A stretch of 64,000 nt of DNA from Aphodovivens avicola (GCA_018712515.1 DVGW01000003.1:1-64000); one strand, 5' to 3'; numbered from the stretch's first letter, positions 42,497 through 51,856 are shown. Numbers and translations are program-made. The notes: generated by a model not told the origin, from the sequence alone.

Positions 42497-43090
42497 TTAC
42501 TTCCCGGCCGTTTCGGCGAACGAGCGGCCGGCATGGAACGCCTTGAGGTTGGCGTCGACGGTCTTTTGCGGAACGCGTGCGCGGATAACGCTCTCCCATG
42601 CTTCCTCGGGGAAATCCAGGCGCGTCGAAAGCGCGCCGAGCAGCACGACGTTGACGGACTTGGGGCTGCCGATCTCGAGCGCGAGCGAGCCGGCGGGGAT
42701 GAGCGTCGCGCCGAGATCGCGCAGCTGCCCGCGCGCATCGGCGGGCATGGAGGCGCGCCCCGTCTGGACGGGAAGGGGCTTGATCGTCTCATCGGCGACG
42801 AGGAGGTAGCCCCCCTCTTTGAGATACGGCAGGTTGCGCAGCGCCTCGGTGGTCTCGAAGGAGACGACGCAGTCGGCGGAGCCCAGATCGGCGACCATGG
42901 AGCAGACCTCCTCGCCGAAGCGGACGACCGTGGTGACGGCACCGCCGCGCTGGGCCATGCCGTGGATCTCGGAGACCTTGACGGTGACGCCGGCCTCCAA
43001 GGCCGCGTGCGCGAGGATGTCGGCGGCGAGGATGGTCCCCTGCCCGCCCACGCCGCAGAGCAGGACCGTGGTGGCAGACGTGTTAGGCAT
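42497..43090 (-). CDS. iorB: Indolepyruvate ferredoxin oxidoreductase, beta subunit
   Basis: 197 residues with the CGVGGQGTILAADIL start, SEIHGMAQRGG motif and the gamma-type oxidoreductase domain. With IorA it decarboxylates aryl pyruvates (indolepyruvate, phenylpyruvate, hydroxyphenylpyruvate) to aryl-acetyl-CoA and reduces ferredoxin. It overlaps iorA by 8 bases, so expression is coupled. Confidence 0.93.
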   Translation of the reverse strand: MPNTSATTVLLCGVGGQGTILAADILAHAALEAGVTVKVSEIHGMAQRGGAVTTVVRFGEEVCSMVADLGSADCVVSFETTEALRNLPYLKEGGYLLVADETIKPLPVQTGRASMPADARGQLRDLGATLIPAGSLALEIGSPKSVNVVLLGALSTRLDFPEEAWESVIRARVPQKTVDANLKAFHAGRSFAETAGK

Positions 43091-44846
43091 GGCAGGCTCC
43101 CTTCGTGGAAGGATCGGTGGAGACGATGGCGCCGCGCGCGCAGTACTGAGCGCATTGGCCGCAGCCGATGCACAGCGACGGATCGATGGACGCGACGCCG
43201 GTGGCGCCGTCCTTGCCGATGGCCGGGCAGCCGAGCGTCGGGCAGATGCCGCAGGCGGTGCAGTCGGCGGTCACCTCGAAGGCGGGCTTGATGAGGCGCT
43301 CGAGGAGCACGCAGGGAGCCCGGAAGACGATGACGGACAGCACGTCGGCCGCTCCCGTCGCCTCCTTCAAAGCGGTCCTGACCGCCTTCATGTCATGGGG
43401 ATCGACCGTGCGCACGTCTTCGACGCCCAGGGCGCGGATGACGCCTTCGAGGTCGATCTCGCGGCTCGGGCGCTTCTGGAGCGTCTCGCCGTTGAAGGGG
43501 TTGCCCTGGCGTCCGGTCATGGCGGTCGTGCGGTTATCGAGGACGCAGACCGTGCCGGCGCCCTTGTTGTAGACCGTCGAGATGAGCGACGAGAGGCCGG
43601 AATGCGCGAAGGTGGAGTCGCCGATGACCGCGACGACGGGGCGGTGCTCCTTGCCGGCGAGCGCGAGCTCGAACCCGTGCGCCATCGAGACGGAGGCGCC
43701 CATGTCGACGCAGGTGTCCATCGCGGAAAGCGGCGGAAGCGCGCCGAGCGTGTAGCAGCCGATGTCACCGGTCACGATCGCCTTCATGCGGGAGAGCTCC
43801 TTGAAGACGAGGCGGTGCGGGCACCCCGGGCAAAGCGCCGGAGGACGGCCCGGAAGCCCCGCCGGAGCATCCTTGTGCGCGGGAACAGGCAAGCCGAGCG
43901 CCTGGCGGATGAGGCCGGGAGTAAGCTCGCCGTCGCGCGGCAGCGGGGTCGGGAACGAGGCGACGGGGATGCCGAGCTGGCGGACGCCGTCGGCGAGGTA
44001 GGTGGAGGCCTCCTCGACGACGTATAGCGCGTCGACCGCGGCCGCGAACTCGGAGAGCTTGCGCGCGGGAAGCGGCCAGGTCACACCCAGCTTCAGGACG
44101 GAAGCATCCGGCAGTGCCTCGCGCACGTGCTGGTAGCAGGCGCCGGCGCACACTACGCCGATGGACGTGTCGCGCATTTCGCAGCGGTTGAGGTCGGTCT
44201 CGTCGGCGAAGGCGGCCATCGCGTCGATGCGCTCGAGCTGCACCTTGCGACGCGGCTTGGCGAACGCGGGCATCATCACCCATGCGCCGGGGTCCTTCTC
44301 GTACTCTCCCGAGGGGACGATCTCCCGCTCGCCGCGCTCGACGGGGGTCTTGGTGTGGGAGATGCGCACCGTGGAGCGCAGGAACACGGGCATGTTGCGG
44401 ATCTGGGAGATCTGGAACGCGCGTTTCGCGAAGGACAGCGCCTCGGCGGAATCGGACGGCTCCAGCATGAGGATGTGGGCGGCCTGCGCGTAGTAATGGG
44501 AGTCCTGCTCGTTCTGCGAGGAGTACATGCCGGGATCGTCGGCGGCCAGGATGACGATAGCGCCGGCGCCGGTTCCGGTGTACGCGGCGGTGAACAGCGG
44601 ATCGGCGGCGACGTTGACGCCGACGTGCTTCATCGTGACGAGCACCTTGGCGCCCGCGGCTGCCGCGCCGAGGCCGACCTCGAGCGCAACCTTCTCATTG
44701 GTGCACCACTCGGCGTACACGCCGTCCTTCTTGGCGAACTCCTCCATGGTCTCGGTCGAAGGCGTGCCCGGATATGCGACGCCCACATCGGCGCCCGCTT
44801 CCCACGCGCCCTCGGCGATCGCCTCGTTGCCCGACATCAGCTCCAT
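43083..44846 (-). CDS. iorA: Indolepyruvate ferredoxin oxidoreductase, alpha subunit
   Basis: 587-residue thiamine-diphosphate enzyme. Order of domains: pyrimidine-binding (GNEAIAEGAWEAG, YPGTPSTE), linker, pyrophosphate-binding domain (GDIGCYTLGALPP, MGASVSMAHGFE, GDSTFAHSG) and a C-terminal ferredoxin domain with CTACGICPTLGCP and CIGCGQCAQYCA for two [4Fe-4S] clusters. Complete. Starts the iorA-iorB-ACT-paaK series. The reduced ferredoxin made here could feed the Ech hydrogenase encoded 7 kb away. Confidence 0.95.
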   Translation of the reverse strand: MELMSGNEAIAEGAWEAGADVGVAYPGTPSTETMEEFAKKDGVYAEWCTNEKVALEVGLGAAAAGAKVLVTMKHVGVNVAADPLFTAAYTGTGAGAIVILAADDPGMYSSQNEQDSHYYAQAAHILMLEPSDSAEALSFAKRAFQISQIRNMPVFLRSTVRISHTKTPVERGEREIVPSGEYEKDPGAWVMMPAFAKPRRKVQLERIDAMAAFADETDLNRCEMRDTSIGVVCAGACYQHVREALPDASVLKLGVTWPLPARKLSEFAAAVDALYVVEEASTYLADGVRQLGIPVASFPTPLPRDGELTPGLIRQALGLPVPAHKDAPAGLPGRPPALCPGCPHRLVFKELSRMKAIVTGDIGCYTLGALPPLSAMDTCVDMGASVSMAHGFELALAGKEHRPVVAVIGDSTFAHSGLSSLISTVYNKGAGTVCVLDNRTTAMTGRQGNPFNGETLQKRPSREIDLEGVIRALGVEDVRTVDPHDMKAVRTALKEATGAADVLSVIVFRAPCVLLERLIKPAFEVTADCTACGICPTLGCPAIGKDGATGVASIDPSLCIGCGQCAQYCARGAIVSTDPSTKGACHA

Positions 44847-44875
44847 GCGGCCTCTCCCCTCTCTCTCCTGTCTCA

Positions 44876-44896
44876 GCGCGCGATCGGCACGCGCGC
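44876..44896 (-). terminator. Hairpin between FHA gene and iorA
   Basis: GCGCGC/GCGCGC arms (44876-44881 and 44891-44896) immediately downstream of the FHA gene on the minus strand, loop 9 bases, no T tail. Weak support for a transcript end. Confidence 0.3.
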
Positions 44897-44900
44897 GGTC

Positions 44901-45344
44901 CTATTCGTCTTGGTATTGCAGGCAGAACGCCCCGATTTGGATGACGTCGCCGGCCTTGAGCGCATGCTCGGTGATGTTGCTGTTGTTGACCCAGACGCCG
45001 TTGAAGGAATTGCAGTCCTTGATGGTCCAGCCTCCCGCGGAGGGGATCAGCTCGGCATGCTCGCGCGACACCGTCATGTCGTTGAGGAACAGGCCGCATT
45101 GCGGATTGCGTCCGACCGACAGCGGCTCGTCGCCAAGATCGAAGACGACGCCCGTCTGAGGACCGCGCACGAACCGCAAGGTGGCATGCGCGGGAGCCGG
45201 CGCCGGCTCGGCGGCGGGAACCTGCTGATCGAGCGAGATCGGCTGGAAGCTCTGGGTCGAGCCTTGCAATTTGAATCCGCATGCGGGGCATGCGGCGACG
45301 TTGTCCGAAAGTTCCGATCCGCAGACCGGGCAGACGGTGCTCAT
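44901..45344 (-). CDS. Zinc-ribbon FHA-domain protein
   Basis: 147 residues. An N-terminal zinc ribbon (CPVC and CPAC pairs, residues 5-22) is followed by a Pro/Ala linker and an FHA domain (about 52-145) with SVGRNPQCGLFL, VSREHAEL and the NGVWVNN segment, that is, the Gly-Arg, Ser-x-x-His and Asn residues that contact phosphothreonine. It should read phosphothreonine marks set by a PknB-type kinase, which is not in this window. GGGAGG precedes the ATG. Confidence 0.85.
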   Translation of the reverse strand: MSTVCPVCGSELSDNVAACPACGFKLQGSTQSFQPISLDQQVPAAEPAPAPAHATLRFVRGPQTGVVFDLGDEPLSVGRNPQCGLFLNDMTVSREHAELIPSAGGWTIKDCNSFNGVWVNNSNITEHALKAGDVIQIGAFCLQYQDE

Positions 45345-45443
45345 GTTCGTTCCTCCCTCTCAGAGGCGATTCCCATCGCGCCCGAGGCGCAACGGCGATC
45401 GCGGTAGTGGCACGCGCGTGGCGCTAGGCGCCCGCGCGCTGAA

Positions 45444-46886
45444 TCACGAAACGGTCGTTTCGACGGCGGTCTTGTCTTTGATGAGCGGCATCGTGTTCAC
45501 CACGACGGATTCCGCCGTCTGGGGCTGTCCGGCGAATCCGCGGAAGAGCCGATCCCACCAGATCCCGATGGATTGCAGGAAGTCGGGGGCCGCGGCGTCC
45601 TCGCAGGCGACGAGGTCGTACTCGACGATGGTCTCATTGCGCTGCTTGAAGGTCACGGTGCCGACTTTCTGGCCCGCGCTCACCGTGCCGTGGACCTCCT
45701 CGATTTCGACCGACTGGCTCACGTTTCCGTCAAGCGCGAACACCTCGACCGCGGCATCCGGATCGGAGAGCGTGGCCGGGAACGTCTGATCGATCCAATC
45801 GCCGTGGGCGACATGCGCGAACACCGGGGTGTCGCCTTCGCCCAGCGAGCTTTGGACCGTTTCGGTGCTGTTCACCAGCTGGTAATCGATGATGTTACCG
45901 TAAGCCCACTCGCAGAGGGTCTGCGCATCGACGAAACGCTGCGCTTCGGAGCTGGAGTGGATGACGATGGCGTACAAGTAGCGCTCGCCGTTGTTGGCGG
46001 CGCCGGCGAACGACGGTCCCGCGAGATCGGTGAAGCCGGTCTTGACGCCGCACGCGTACTCGTAGATGTCGAGGAACCCGTCGGTGCTCTCGAGCGCGAT
46101 GTCGATGTCTTCGCCCGCGCGGTCGACGGGGATCGTCGCGTCGCCACCGGCTACGATGGTGCGGAACAGCTCGTTTAGCATCGCGCACTGGACGACTTTC
46201 GCCTGGTCGGCGGCGCAGCTGTGCTGATCGCCCGTCCACTCGCCGTCGTCGAGGCCGTGGGGGTTGCGGTACACCGTGTCGACGCAGCCGAGCTCGGCAG
46301 CCTTGGCGTTCATCGCGTCGCAGAACGCGGTGACGGCGTCACCTCCTCCCCCGTTCGCGTCGATCAGCGCCTGGCCGACGTATTCGGCGATCGTCACCGC
46401 CGCGTCGTTCCCCGACGGGACGAGGAGCGCGTAGAGCGCGTCCTGGAGCGTGAGCATGTCGCCCTCTTGAAGGCCGGCGCTCGACTCGCCCACTTCCGCT
46501 GCCGCGGCGCTGACGATCACATGATCGGTAAGCGACACGAGCCCCTGGTCGACGGCGTCGAGCGCGACCACGCCGGTCATGATCTTGGTGACCGAGGCGA
46601 TCTGCGTCGGAGAGGTGGCGTCGCGCTCGAAGTACACGGTGCCGTCCTCGTCCATCACGCAGGCGTAGAGCGCGTCGATGCTGGGGCACTGCGCGACGGT
46701 CAACCCGCGTGCCTCGACGGTCTCCCCCTTGATGACGTCGGCGCGCCTGACCTCGGCCGAGGCGACCGAGGGAAGCATGAGGCATGCCGCGAGCGCGGCC
46801 GAGGCGGCGCACAGGAGCAGGCGCAGGGCCGGGGAGGCCGCGCGGGCCTCCCCGATGAATTCGGTATGCTTCAAGGTGGCCGCCAT
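45444..46886 (-). CDS. dacA: D-alanyl-D-alanine carboxypeptidase (penicillin-binding protein 5 type, S11)
   Basis: Secreted serine peptidase trimming the terminal D-Ala of peptidoglycan stem peptides. The 480 residues have a signal peptide (about 1-44, ending SVASA), then the three active-site motifs: SVTK (Ser98-Lys101), SGN (156-158) and KTG (280-282), and the all-beta C-terminal PBP5 domain (about 350-440). An LAAC sequence inside the signal could be mistaken for a lipobox. Starts 2 bases after the ACT gene, so it belongs to the paaK2-ACT2-dacA transcript despite its different role. Confidence 0.9.
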   Translation of the reverse strand: MAATLKHTEFIGEARAASPALRLLLCAASAALAACLMLPSVASAEVRRADVIKGETVEARGLTVAQCPSIDALYACVMDEDGTVYFERDATSPTQIASVTKIMTGVVALDAVDQGLVSLTDHVIVSAAAAEVGESSAGLQEGDMLTLQDALYALLVPSGNDAAVTIAEYVGQALIDANGGGGDAVTAFCDAMNAKAAELGCVDTVYRNPHGLDDGEWTGDQHSCAADQAKVVQCAMLNELFRTIVAGGDATIPVDRAGEDIDIALESTDGFLDIYEYACGVKTGFTDLAGPSFAGAANNGERYLYAIVIHSSSEAQRFVDAQTLCEWAYGNIIDYQLVNSTETVQSSLGEGDTPVFAHVAHGDWIDQTFPATLSDPDAAVEVFALDGNVSQSVEIEEVHGTVSAGQKVGTVTFKQRNETIVEYDLVACEDAAAPDFLQSIGIWWDRLFRGFAGQPQTAESVVVNTMPLIKDKTAVETTVS

Positions 46887-46888
46887 GC

Positions 46889-47317
46889 TTAGTCGACGGC
46901 GTAGATCTCTTCGGGGGAGACGGGGTTGAAGCCCGCCTTGACGAGCTTCTCCTCGAGCTGCGCGTCCTCGTCGGTCTTCAGCACATCGATGGCGTAGTCC
47001 TCGCCCACCGAGAAGCAGTACCCGTACTCGACGTTGACGTTCTCGCTGTCCATGAACTCGAGCAGCTCCGCCAGACCGCCGGGACGGTTGGGCACGCGCA
47101 CGGCCGTGACCGGGGTGATCGTCGCGCGGTAGCCCGCGTTGCGCAGCGCCTCGGCTGCCTGCTTGGGATGGTCGACGAGCAGACGGACCACGCCGAAGTC
47201 CTGGGTGTCGGCGAGGAACAGCGAATGCATGTTGATGCCGGCGTCGGAGATGGCGCGGCAGGCGGCCGCCAAGCGGCCCTTCTCGTTCTGAAGGAAAACG
47301 GTCAGCTGGGAAATCAT
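46889..47317 (-). CDS. Tandem ACT-domain protein (copy 2)
   Basis: 142 residues with two ACT domains (about 1-68 and 69-135), including LQNEKGRLAAACRAI and VPNRPGGLAELLEFM. Clearly related to copy 1 at 42055-42486 (shared pattern of a regulatory start, DFGVVRLLV/DYGVVRFIV, and VRVPNRPG/LRLPDQPG). Lies directly after the second ligase gene, repeating the ligase-ACT order. Confidence 0.85.
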   Translation of the reverse strand: MISQLTVFLQNEKGRLAAACRAISDAGINMHSLFLADTQDFGVVRLLVDHPKQAAEALRNAGYRATITPVTAVRVPNRPGGLAELLEFMDSENVNVEYGYCFSVGEDYAIDVLKTDEDAQLEEKLVKAGFNPVSPEEIYAVD

Positions 47318-47332
47318 GCGATCCTCACTCTC

Positions 47333-48643
47333 CTAGTTCCTGTTGTCGATGATGCGCTTGGCCTTGCCCTCGCTGCGCTCGATGGTCTTGGGCTCGACGA
47401 TGCGGATGTCAACCGAGATCTGCAGGTTGCTCTTGAGCTCGGCATGGAGACGGTGCTTGAGGTCCTCGAGCTTGCGGATCTCGTCGAACGGGAAGTCCAA
47501 GACGGGCTCCACCTGCAGCTCGATGCGGTCGAGCGGGCCGTTGTTGGACAGCACGATCTGGTACTGCGTGGCGATCTCCGGAAACCCGGTGATGACCTGC
47601 TCGATCTGGGACGGGAACACGTTGACGCCGCGGATGATCATCATGTCGTCGGTGCGGCCGATGATGCGGTCGATCTTGCGGTGCGTGCGTCCGCAGGAGC
47701 ACTCCTCGTTGATGATGCGCGTTACGTCGCGGGTGCGGTAGCGCACGAGCGGGCAGCACTCGCGCGTGAGCGTGGTGAACACGAGCTCGCCGTAGGTGCC
47801 GTCGGGCACGGGCTTGAGCGTGTCGGGATCGACGATCTCGGGATAGAAGTGATCCTCGGCGACATGCAGGCCGTGCGAGGCGGAGCATTCCATGGCCACG
47901 CCCGGACCCATGACCTCGGACAGGCCGTACACGTCGCAGTACTGCACGCCGAGCTTCTGGCGGATCTCATCGCGCATGCCCTCGCTGGCGGGCTCAGCGC
48001 CGAGGATGACGCCGGAGACCTTGAAGTCCTTCGCGGGATCGTAGCCCATCTCGATCGCGGTGTCCGCGATGAGGAGCGCGTAGGAGGGCGTGCAGGCGAG
48101 GATGTCGGTGCCGAGGTCCTTCATCATCTGGATCTGGCGCTTGGTGTTGCCCGAGGACGTGGGGATGACGGAGCAGCCGACCGCCTCGCCACCCGCATGG
48201 GCGCCCAGGCCGCCGGTGAACAGGCCGTAGCCGTAGGAGACCTGGATCACCGAGTCGCGGCTGCCGCCGACCATGTAGATGCCGCGCGCGAAGCACTCGC
48301 CCCAGTTCTTGAGGTCGTTGGCGGTGTGGCCGACGACCGTTGCCTGGCCGGTCGTGCCGGAGGAGGCGTGGATGCGGGCGACGTCGCCCTGGGGAACGGC
48401 GAAAAGGCCGAACGGATAGCTGTCGCGCATGTCCTGCTTGGTGAGGAAGGGGAACTTGACGAGATCATCGAGCGATTTCAGATCGCTGGGGACGACGCCG
48501 GCCTCCGCGAAGCGCTCGCGGTAGAGCGGGATGTTCTCGTAGGCATGCGCGAAGGAGCGCTTCATGCGATCGAGCTGCAGCTCGCGCAGCTGCTCGACGG
48601 GCATCGTCTCAATGTCTGGCTGGAAGTACACGGGCGGTTCCAC
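47333..48643 (-). CDS. paaK: Phenylacetate-CoA ligase family enzyme (copy 2)
   Basis: 436 residues with the same motifs as copy 1: ASSGTTGQATVVGH, VYGLSEVMGPGV, YRTRDVTRI, CSCGRTHRK and TDDMMIIRGVNVFPSQIE. It is shorter at the N-terminus and differs in many positions, so it may use a different aryl or acyl acid. GTG start with GAGG nearby. Paired with ACT copy 2. Confidence 0.87.
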   Translation of the reverse strand: MEPPVYFQPDIETMPVEQLRELQLDRMKRSFAHAYENIPLYRERFAEAGVVPSDLKSLDDLVKFPFLTKQDMRDSYPFGLFAVPQGDVARIHASSGTTGQATVVGHTANDLKNWGECFARGIYMVGGSRDSVIQVSYGYGLFTGGLGAHAGGEAVGCSVIPTSSGNTKRQIQMMKDLGTDILACTPSYALLIADTAIEMGYDPAKDFKVSGVILGAEPASEGMRDEIRQKLGVQYCDVYGLSEVMGPGVAMECSASHGLHVAEDHFYPEIVDPDTLKPVPDGTYGELVFTTLTRECCPLVRYRTRDVTRIINEECSCGRTHRKIDRIIGRTDDMMIIRGVNVFPSQIEQVITGFPEIATQYQIVLSNNGPLDRIELQVEPVLDFPFDEIRKLEDLKHRLHAELKSNLQISVDIRIVEPKTIERSEGKAKRIIDNRN

Positions 48644-48657
48644 CTTTCCTCATCCGT

Positions 48658-48704
48658 GCGGCGCATAGCGCCGCGTCCTACCTATCATCAGCGTCTTTCG
48701 ACGC
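48658..48704 (-). terminator. Two hairpins between the VanW gene and the second ligase
   Basis: GCGTC/GACGC (48691-48704) and GCGGCGC/GCGCCGC (48658-48674). On the minus strand they lie after the VanW-protein stop and before the ligase start. Either terminator or leader structure. Confidence 0.4.
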
Positions 48705-48714
48705 CCTATAACCA

Positions 48715-51138
48715 TCAGCTCTGACTCGGTCCCTCGACGATCACCTCGGTGATGGAGTCGTAGATCGAGTCGAACCTGTCCTGGCGCACCATGTTGCCAT
48801 CCGAATCCGTGACCGTGCGGATGACGGAGATGGAGCTGCCGTCGCTGCCGGCGGTTTTAACGTACCTCGTGCCGGGCGCGAGGGAGTCGTCCACCTCGGT
48901 GCGCGTGTCGTATTTGTCACCTTCCTGCCACTCGCCCACCTCGCTGGTGACGGTGTAGCCCAAAGGCACGCCGTAGAGCGTGGCCGTGACCGTGGTGTCG
49001 GTGTAGGTCATCAGCAGGAGTATGTCGCTTTGGGAGTCGTTGCTCCACTTGAGATCGAGGTCGGGCCAGCTCACCGCGGCGTCGCGTCCGGCGGGATAGC
49101 TGGCGATGTAGAGCGAGTGGTTGGAACGGGAGACGACGGGCAGGCCCGCCTCGTAGACGGCGTTGAACACCGTCGTGGCCACCTGGCAGATGCCGCCGCC
49201 GACCTCGTCGGTGTACTCGCCGTTGACGATGGAGCCGGCGCCGAGGAAGCCCGCCTCCTCGTTGCAGTTGCCGGCGGTCTCGTTGTAGGACCACACGCCC
49301 TCGGGCTCGACGATGGATCCGTTGAGGTGGTCGGAGACGAGGTGGATGTTGTGGTTACGGTTCTCGGTTCCCGCGCCCGAGGAGTACTCGGTGGTGAACG
49401 ACGAGATCTGCGAGACGATGCCGGCGCTCAGCGCGTCGTCGAAAGACAGCTCCGTCGGGGTGGAGCCCATGGTCAGGGTTACGGAGACCGGCTCGCCGTC
49501 GGAGGCGCGCTCGGCGTGCGTGGTGCCCGCGTTGCGATCGGCGATGGAAGCAGGTGCGACATCGGAGGAAGCCTTGCCGTAGAACAGGACGTCGTTGAGC
49601 GCCTGGACCGCCTCGGCTGTCAGCGGGACGCGCCCGTTGCCGTCCGTCGTCACGCGGAACGACCCGTCGTCGTTCTTCTGGAAAGAGACCGCGGCGCGCG
49701 CGCCGTCATGGTGCTCCTGCGCGTCGGCGAGGATGAACGGTTTGGCCTTGGAGTCGTCGAGGTACGGAACAAGGGCGTGTCCCCCGTCTCGCTCCTCGAC
49801 GCGCGTGGCGACGCAGGATCCCAGCTCGGTGCGATCGACGGACCACGTCGCGTTCTCGTACGAGAGGACGGCGCCGGGCTCGATGGCAGCGTTGACCTGG
49901 TCGCAGACCGCCTGCGCGGCGGGTTGGTCGATGCGCAGAGGGGCGTACTCGGTCGTGGCGATGAACGAGGGGTCCTCGCTCTCGAGGAAGGCGGCGCACA
50001 GCGAGTCCGCGAGCCAGTCGCGGTTGACCATCATGCCGTCGTGGCCCTCCACGACGCTGGCGACGCCGTCTACGACTTCGATCGAGTAATCGACGCGCGG
50101 GTTTCCGATGGAGGCGTCGATCTCGGAGGCGAGGGATTCGAGCTTCTCGCCGTCGTAGGAAAGCTTCATCTCGACGTTCCAGCCGCCGAACAGCGCCGAA
50201 ATGCGCGCGAGCACTCCCCCGTCGCCGCGGCCGACCTCCAAGGCGCTTTTCGCGAGGTCCTCAGCCGGAATGGAAGCGCCGACGGTCGCGGCATCCGCGG
50301 TCCAAAGCTGGCGGTTGGCGCGCGCCTCCTCGACGGAAAGCTGCTGCGCGAGGGCGGCGTCCTGCGCCTGGGCGGCGGCGTCGTTGACCTTCTGGCGCGC
50401 CTCCTCGTTGGCGAAGACCGTGACGGTCGTGGAGTCGAGGCGGCCCTGGTACGCGTCGCTGACGAGCGTGGCGATCTCGGATTCGGACTTGCCGGACACG
50501 TCGATGCCGCCCACCTTGACGCCGGGATAGGCCTTGCCGTTGTTCAAGCCGAAATCGAGCAGCGCACCGCCGCCGATGACGATGACGGCGATGAGGGCGA
50601 TGAGCGCGGCGCGGCTGCGTATGCACAGCGAAATGAGCGAACGGACGAGGAACACGATGCCGCGTCCGATGGCGGTGAAGACGGCCGCGAGCACGCCGAG
50701 GATCGTCTGGAGGATCCTCGGCGCCCCGCTGGATGAGGCGGATCGGGCGCCCTCGACACGTGAGGAGCGGCGCGGTTGATCCTTGGTCCAAAGACCCGGG
50801 GAGGCGTACGAGGGCGTGGTGCGCTCGGATGCGTCGCGCGACGTCGAACGGCGCGTGCGGCTCCGGTCCTGGGTTGCCGAGCGCGACGAGGCGGCGGCAT
50901 CGCGACGCTGGACGCGTTGGCGCGCTGAGGACTGCGACGCGCGGGTGGAACGGGACGTGCGCTGCGAGGCGGTTTGCGCCTCGCTCGCGCGGGAGCGGCT
51001 CGCAGAAGGCGTGTCTCCGCGCGAGGAGCTCCTGGCGGATGCCCGCTCGCCACCGGCCGAAGTGCTCCGGGCGGTCGAACGCGGGGAACGTCGAGGCTCG
51101 TCCTCGGGGAGGAATGACGGACGCTTTCGGTCTGCCAT
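48715..51138 (-). CDS. VanW-domain envelope protein
   Basis: 807 residues. Residues 1-140 are a Ser/Arg/Ala-rich low-complexity cytoplasmic tail, followed by a membrane helix (about 176-195), two peptidoglycan-binding_4-like domains outside the cell (about 200-540), and a VanW domain (about 560-705; NHNIHLVSDHLNG, FSYNETAG-like GVWSYNETAGNC, GGGICQVATTVFNAVYEAGLP). The C-terminal region (about 730-800) may be a G5-like domain. VanW proteins are associated with the wall and vancomycin clusters, but the activity is unknown. No van ligase genes are nearby. Starts one base after the phosphatidyltransferase gene. Confidence 0.83.
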   Translation of the reverse strand: MADRKRPSFLPEDEPRRSPRSTARSTSAGGERASARSSSRGDTPSASRSRASEAQTASQRTSRSTRASQSSARQRVQRRDAAASSRSATQDRSRTRRSTSRDASERTTPSYASPGLWTKDQPRRSSRVEGARSASSSGAPRILQTILGVLAAVFTAIGRGIVFLVRSLISLCIRSRAALIALIAVIVIGGGALLDFGLNNGKAYPGVKVGGIDVSGKSESEIATLVSDAYQGRLDSTTVTVFANEEARQKVNDAAAQAQDAALAQQLSVEEARANRQLWTADAATVGASIPAEDLAKSALEVGRGDGGVLARISALFGGWNVEMKLSYDGEKLESLASEIDASIGNPRVDYSIEVVDGVASVVEGHDGMMVNRDWLADSLCAAFLESEDPSFIATTEYAPLRIDQPAAQAVCDQVNAAIEPGAVLSYENATWSVDRTELGSCVATRVEERDGGHALVPYLDDSKAKPFILADAQEHHDGARAAVSFQKNDDGSFRVTTDGNGRVPLTAEAVQALNDVLFYGKASSDVAPASIADRNAGTTHAERASDGEPVSVTLTMGSTPTELSFDDALSAGIVSQISSFTTEYSSGAGTENRNHNIHLVSDHLNGSIVEPEGVWSYNETAGNCNEEAGFLGAGSIVNGEYTDEVGGGICQVATTVFNAVYEAGLPVVSRSNHSLYIASYPAGRDAAVSWPDLDLKWSNDSQSDILLLMTYTDTTVTATLYGVPLGYTVTSEVGEWQEGDKYDTRTEVDDSLAPGTRYVKTAGSDGSSISVIRTVTDSDGNMVRQDRFDSIYDSITEVIVEGPSQS

Positions 51139-51795
51139 CTACCGCTCCGTCCCCTGCGCGGCTTTCGCCTCGCGGATCTTGATCAGCGCGGCGACGATAT
51201 AGTAGGCGGTCGTCGCGAGCGCGAGCAGCAATCCGGCGTACACGAACCAAATGCCCCAGGAGTAGGGCTCGAAGTTGAATCCCGGAAGCCAGGCGGCATC
51301 GACCATGCCGAGGCCCTGGAGGATGGGCCAGTTGAGCAGCAGCGCGGCGAAGCCGACGAACAGAAGCGTCGTCGCCACCTTGCCGGGGTAGATGACCGCG
51401 ACGCGCGTATGCCAGCGCTTGAGCAGGTAGGCGCCGCCGCCCAGAAGCAGCAAATCGCGCGCGATGACGATGAGGATGATCCACAGCGGCAGCCGCCCGA
51501 CGGCGAACAAGCCGACGACGCCCGAGATCATGAGGATGCGGTCGACCGCGGGATCGAGCAGCTGGCCGAGGCGGGAGACCTGGTGCGTGCGGCGGGCGAT
51601 CTGGCCGTCGACCCAGTCCGTGCCGGCGGCGATGACGAACAGAAGCGTCGCGGCGAGGTCGAATCCGTTGAAGAGCAGCACGAAGAAGACCGGCACAAGG
51701 CACAGGCGGATGAACGAGATCACGTTGGGAACCGTGAAGATACGGTTGGACACCTCTTCCTGGTTCGCTGCGCGTTTCGCCGTCATCGCGGTCAT
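51139..51795 (-). CDS. CDP-alcohol phosphatidyltransferase (second PgsA-like protein)
   Basis: 218-residue membrane enzyme with the catalytic signature DWVDGQIARRTHQVSRLGQ then LDPAVDR, i.e. D-x2-DG-x2-AR-x8-G-x3-D-x3-D, and about five membrane helices. It could be a phosphatidylglycerophosphate synthase or an actinobacterial-type cardiolipin synthase that uses CDP-diacylglycerol. With the PgsA half of the fusion at 20324-21580 present, division of labour between the two is likely. Confidence 0.83.
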   Translation of the reverse strand: MTAMTAKRAANQEEVSNRIFTVPNVISFIRLCLVPVFFVLLFNGFDLAATLLFVIAAGTDWVDGQIARRTHQVSRLGQLLDPAVDRILMISGVVGLFAVGRLPLWIILIVIARDLLLLGGGAYLLKRWHTRVAVIYPGKVATTLLFVGFAALLLNWPILQGLGMVDAAWLPGFNFEPYSWGIWFVYAGLLLALATTAYYIVAALIKIREAKAAQGTER

Positions 51796-51830
51796 CTGCT
51801 CCTAGCTCCTACTGAACGAATGCCGTATGC

Positions 51831-51856
51831 AAAAACCGGGCCCCAGAGGACCCGGT
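51831..51856 (-). terminator. Rho-independent terminator downstream of the Ech operon
   Basis: On the minus strand: ACCGGGTCC, loop TCTG, GGGCCCGGT, then TTTTT. Nine pairs including one G-T. It lies about 130 bases after the last Ech gene and about 40 before the phosphatidyltransferase start. Confidence 0.8.

Noticed and set aside
45444..46886. dacA product as a lipoprotein because of an LAAC motif
   Set aside because: The cysteine lies inside the hydrophobic core, and a normal type I cleavage site (SVASA) follows about ten residues later.
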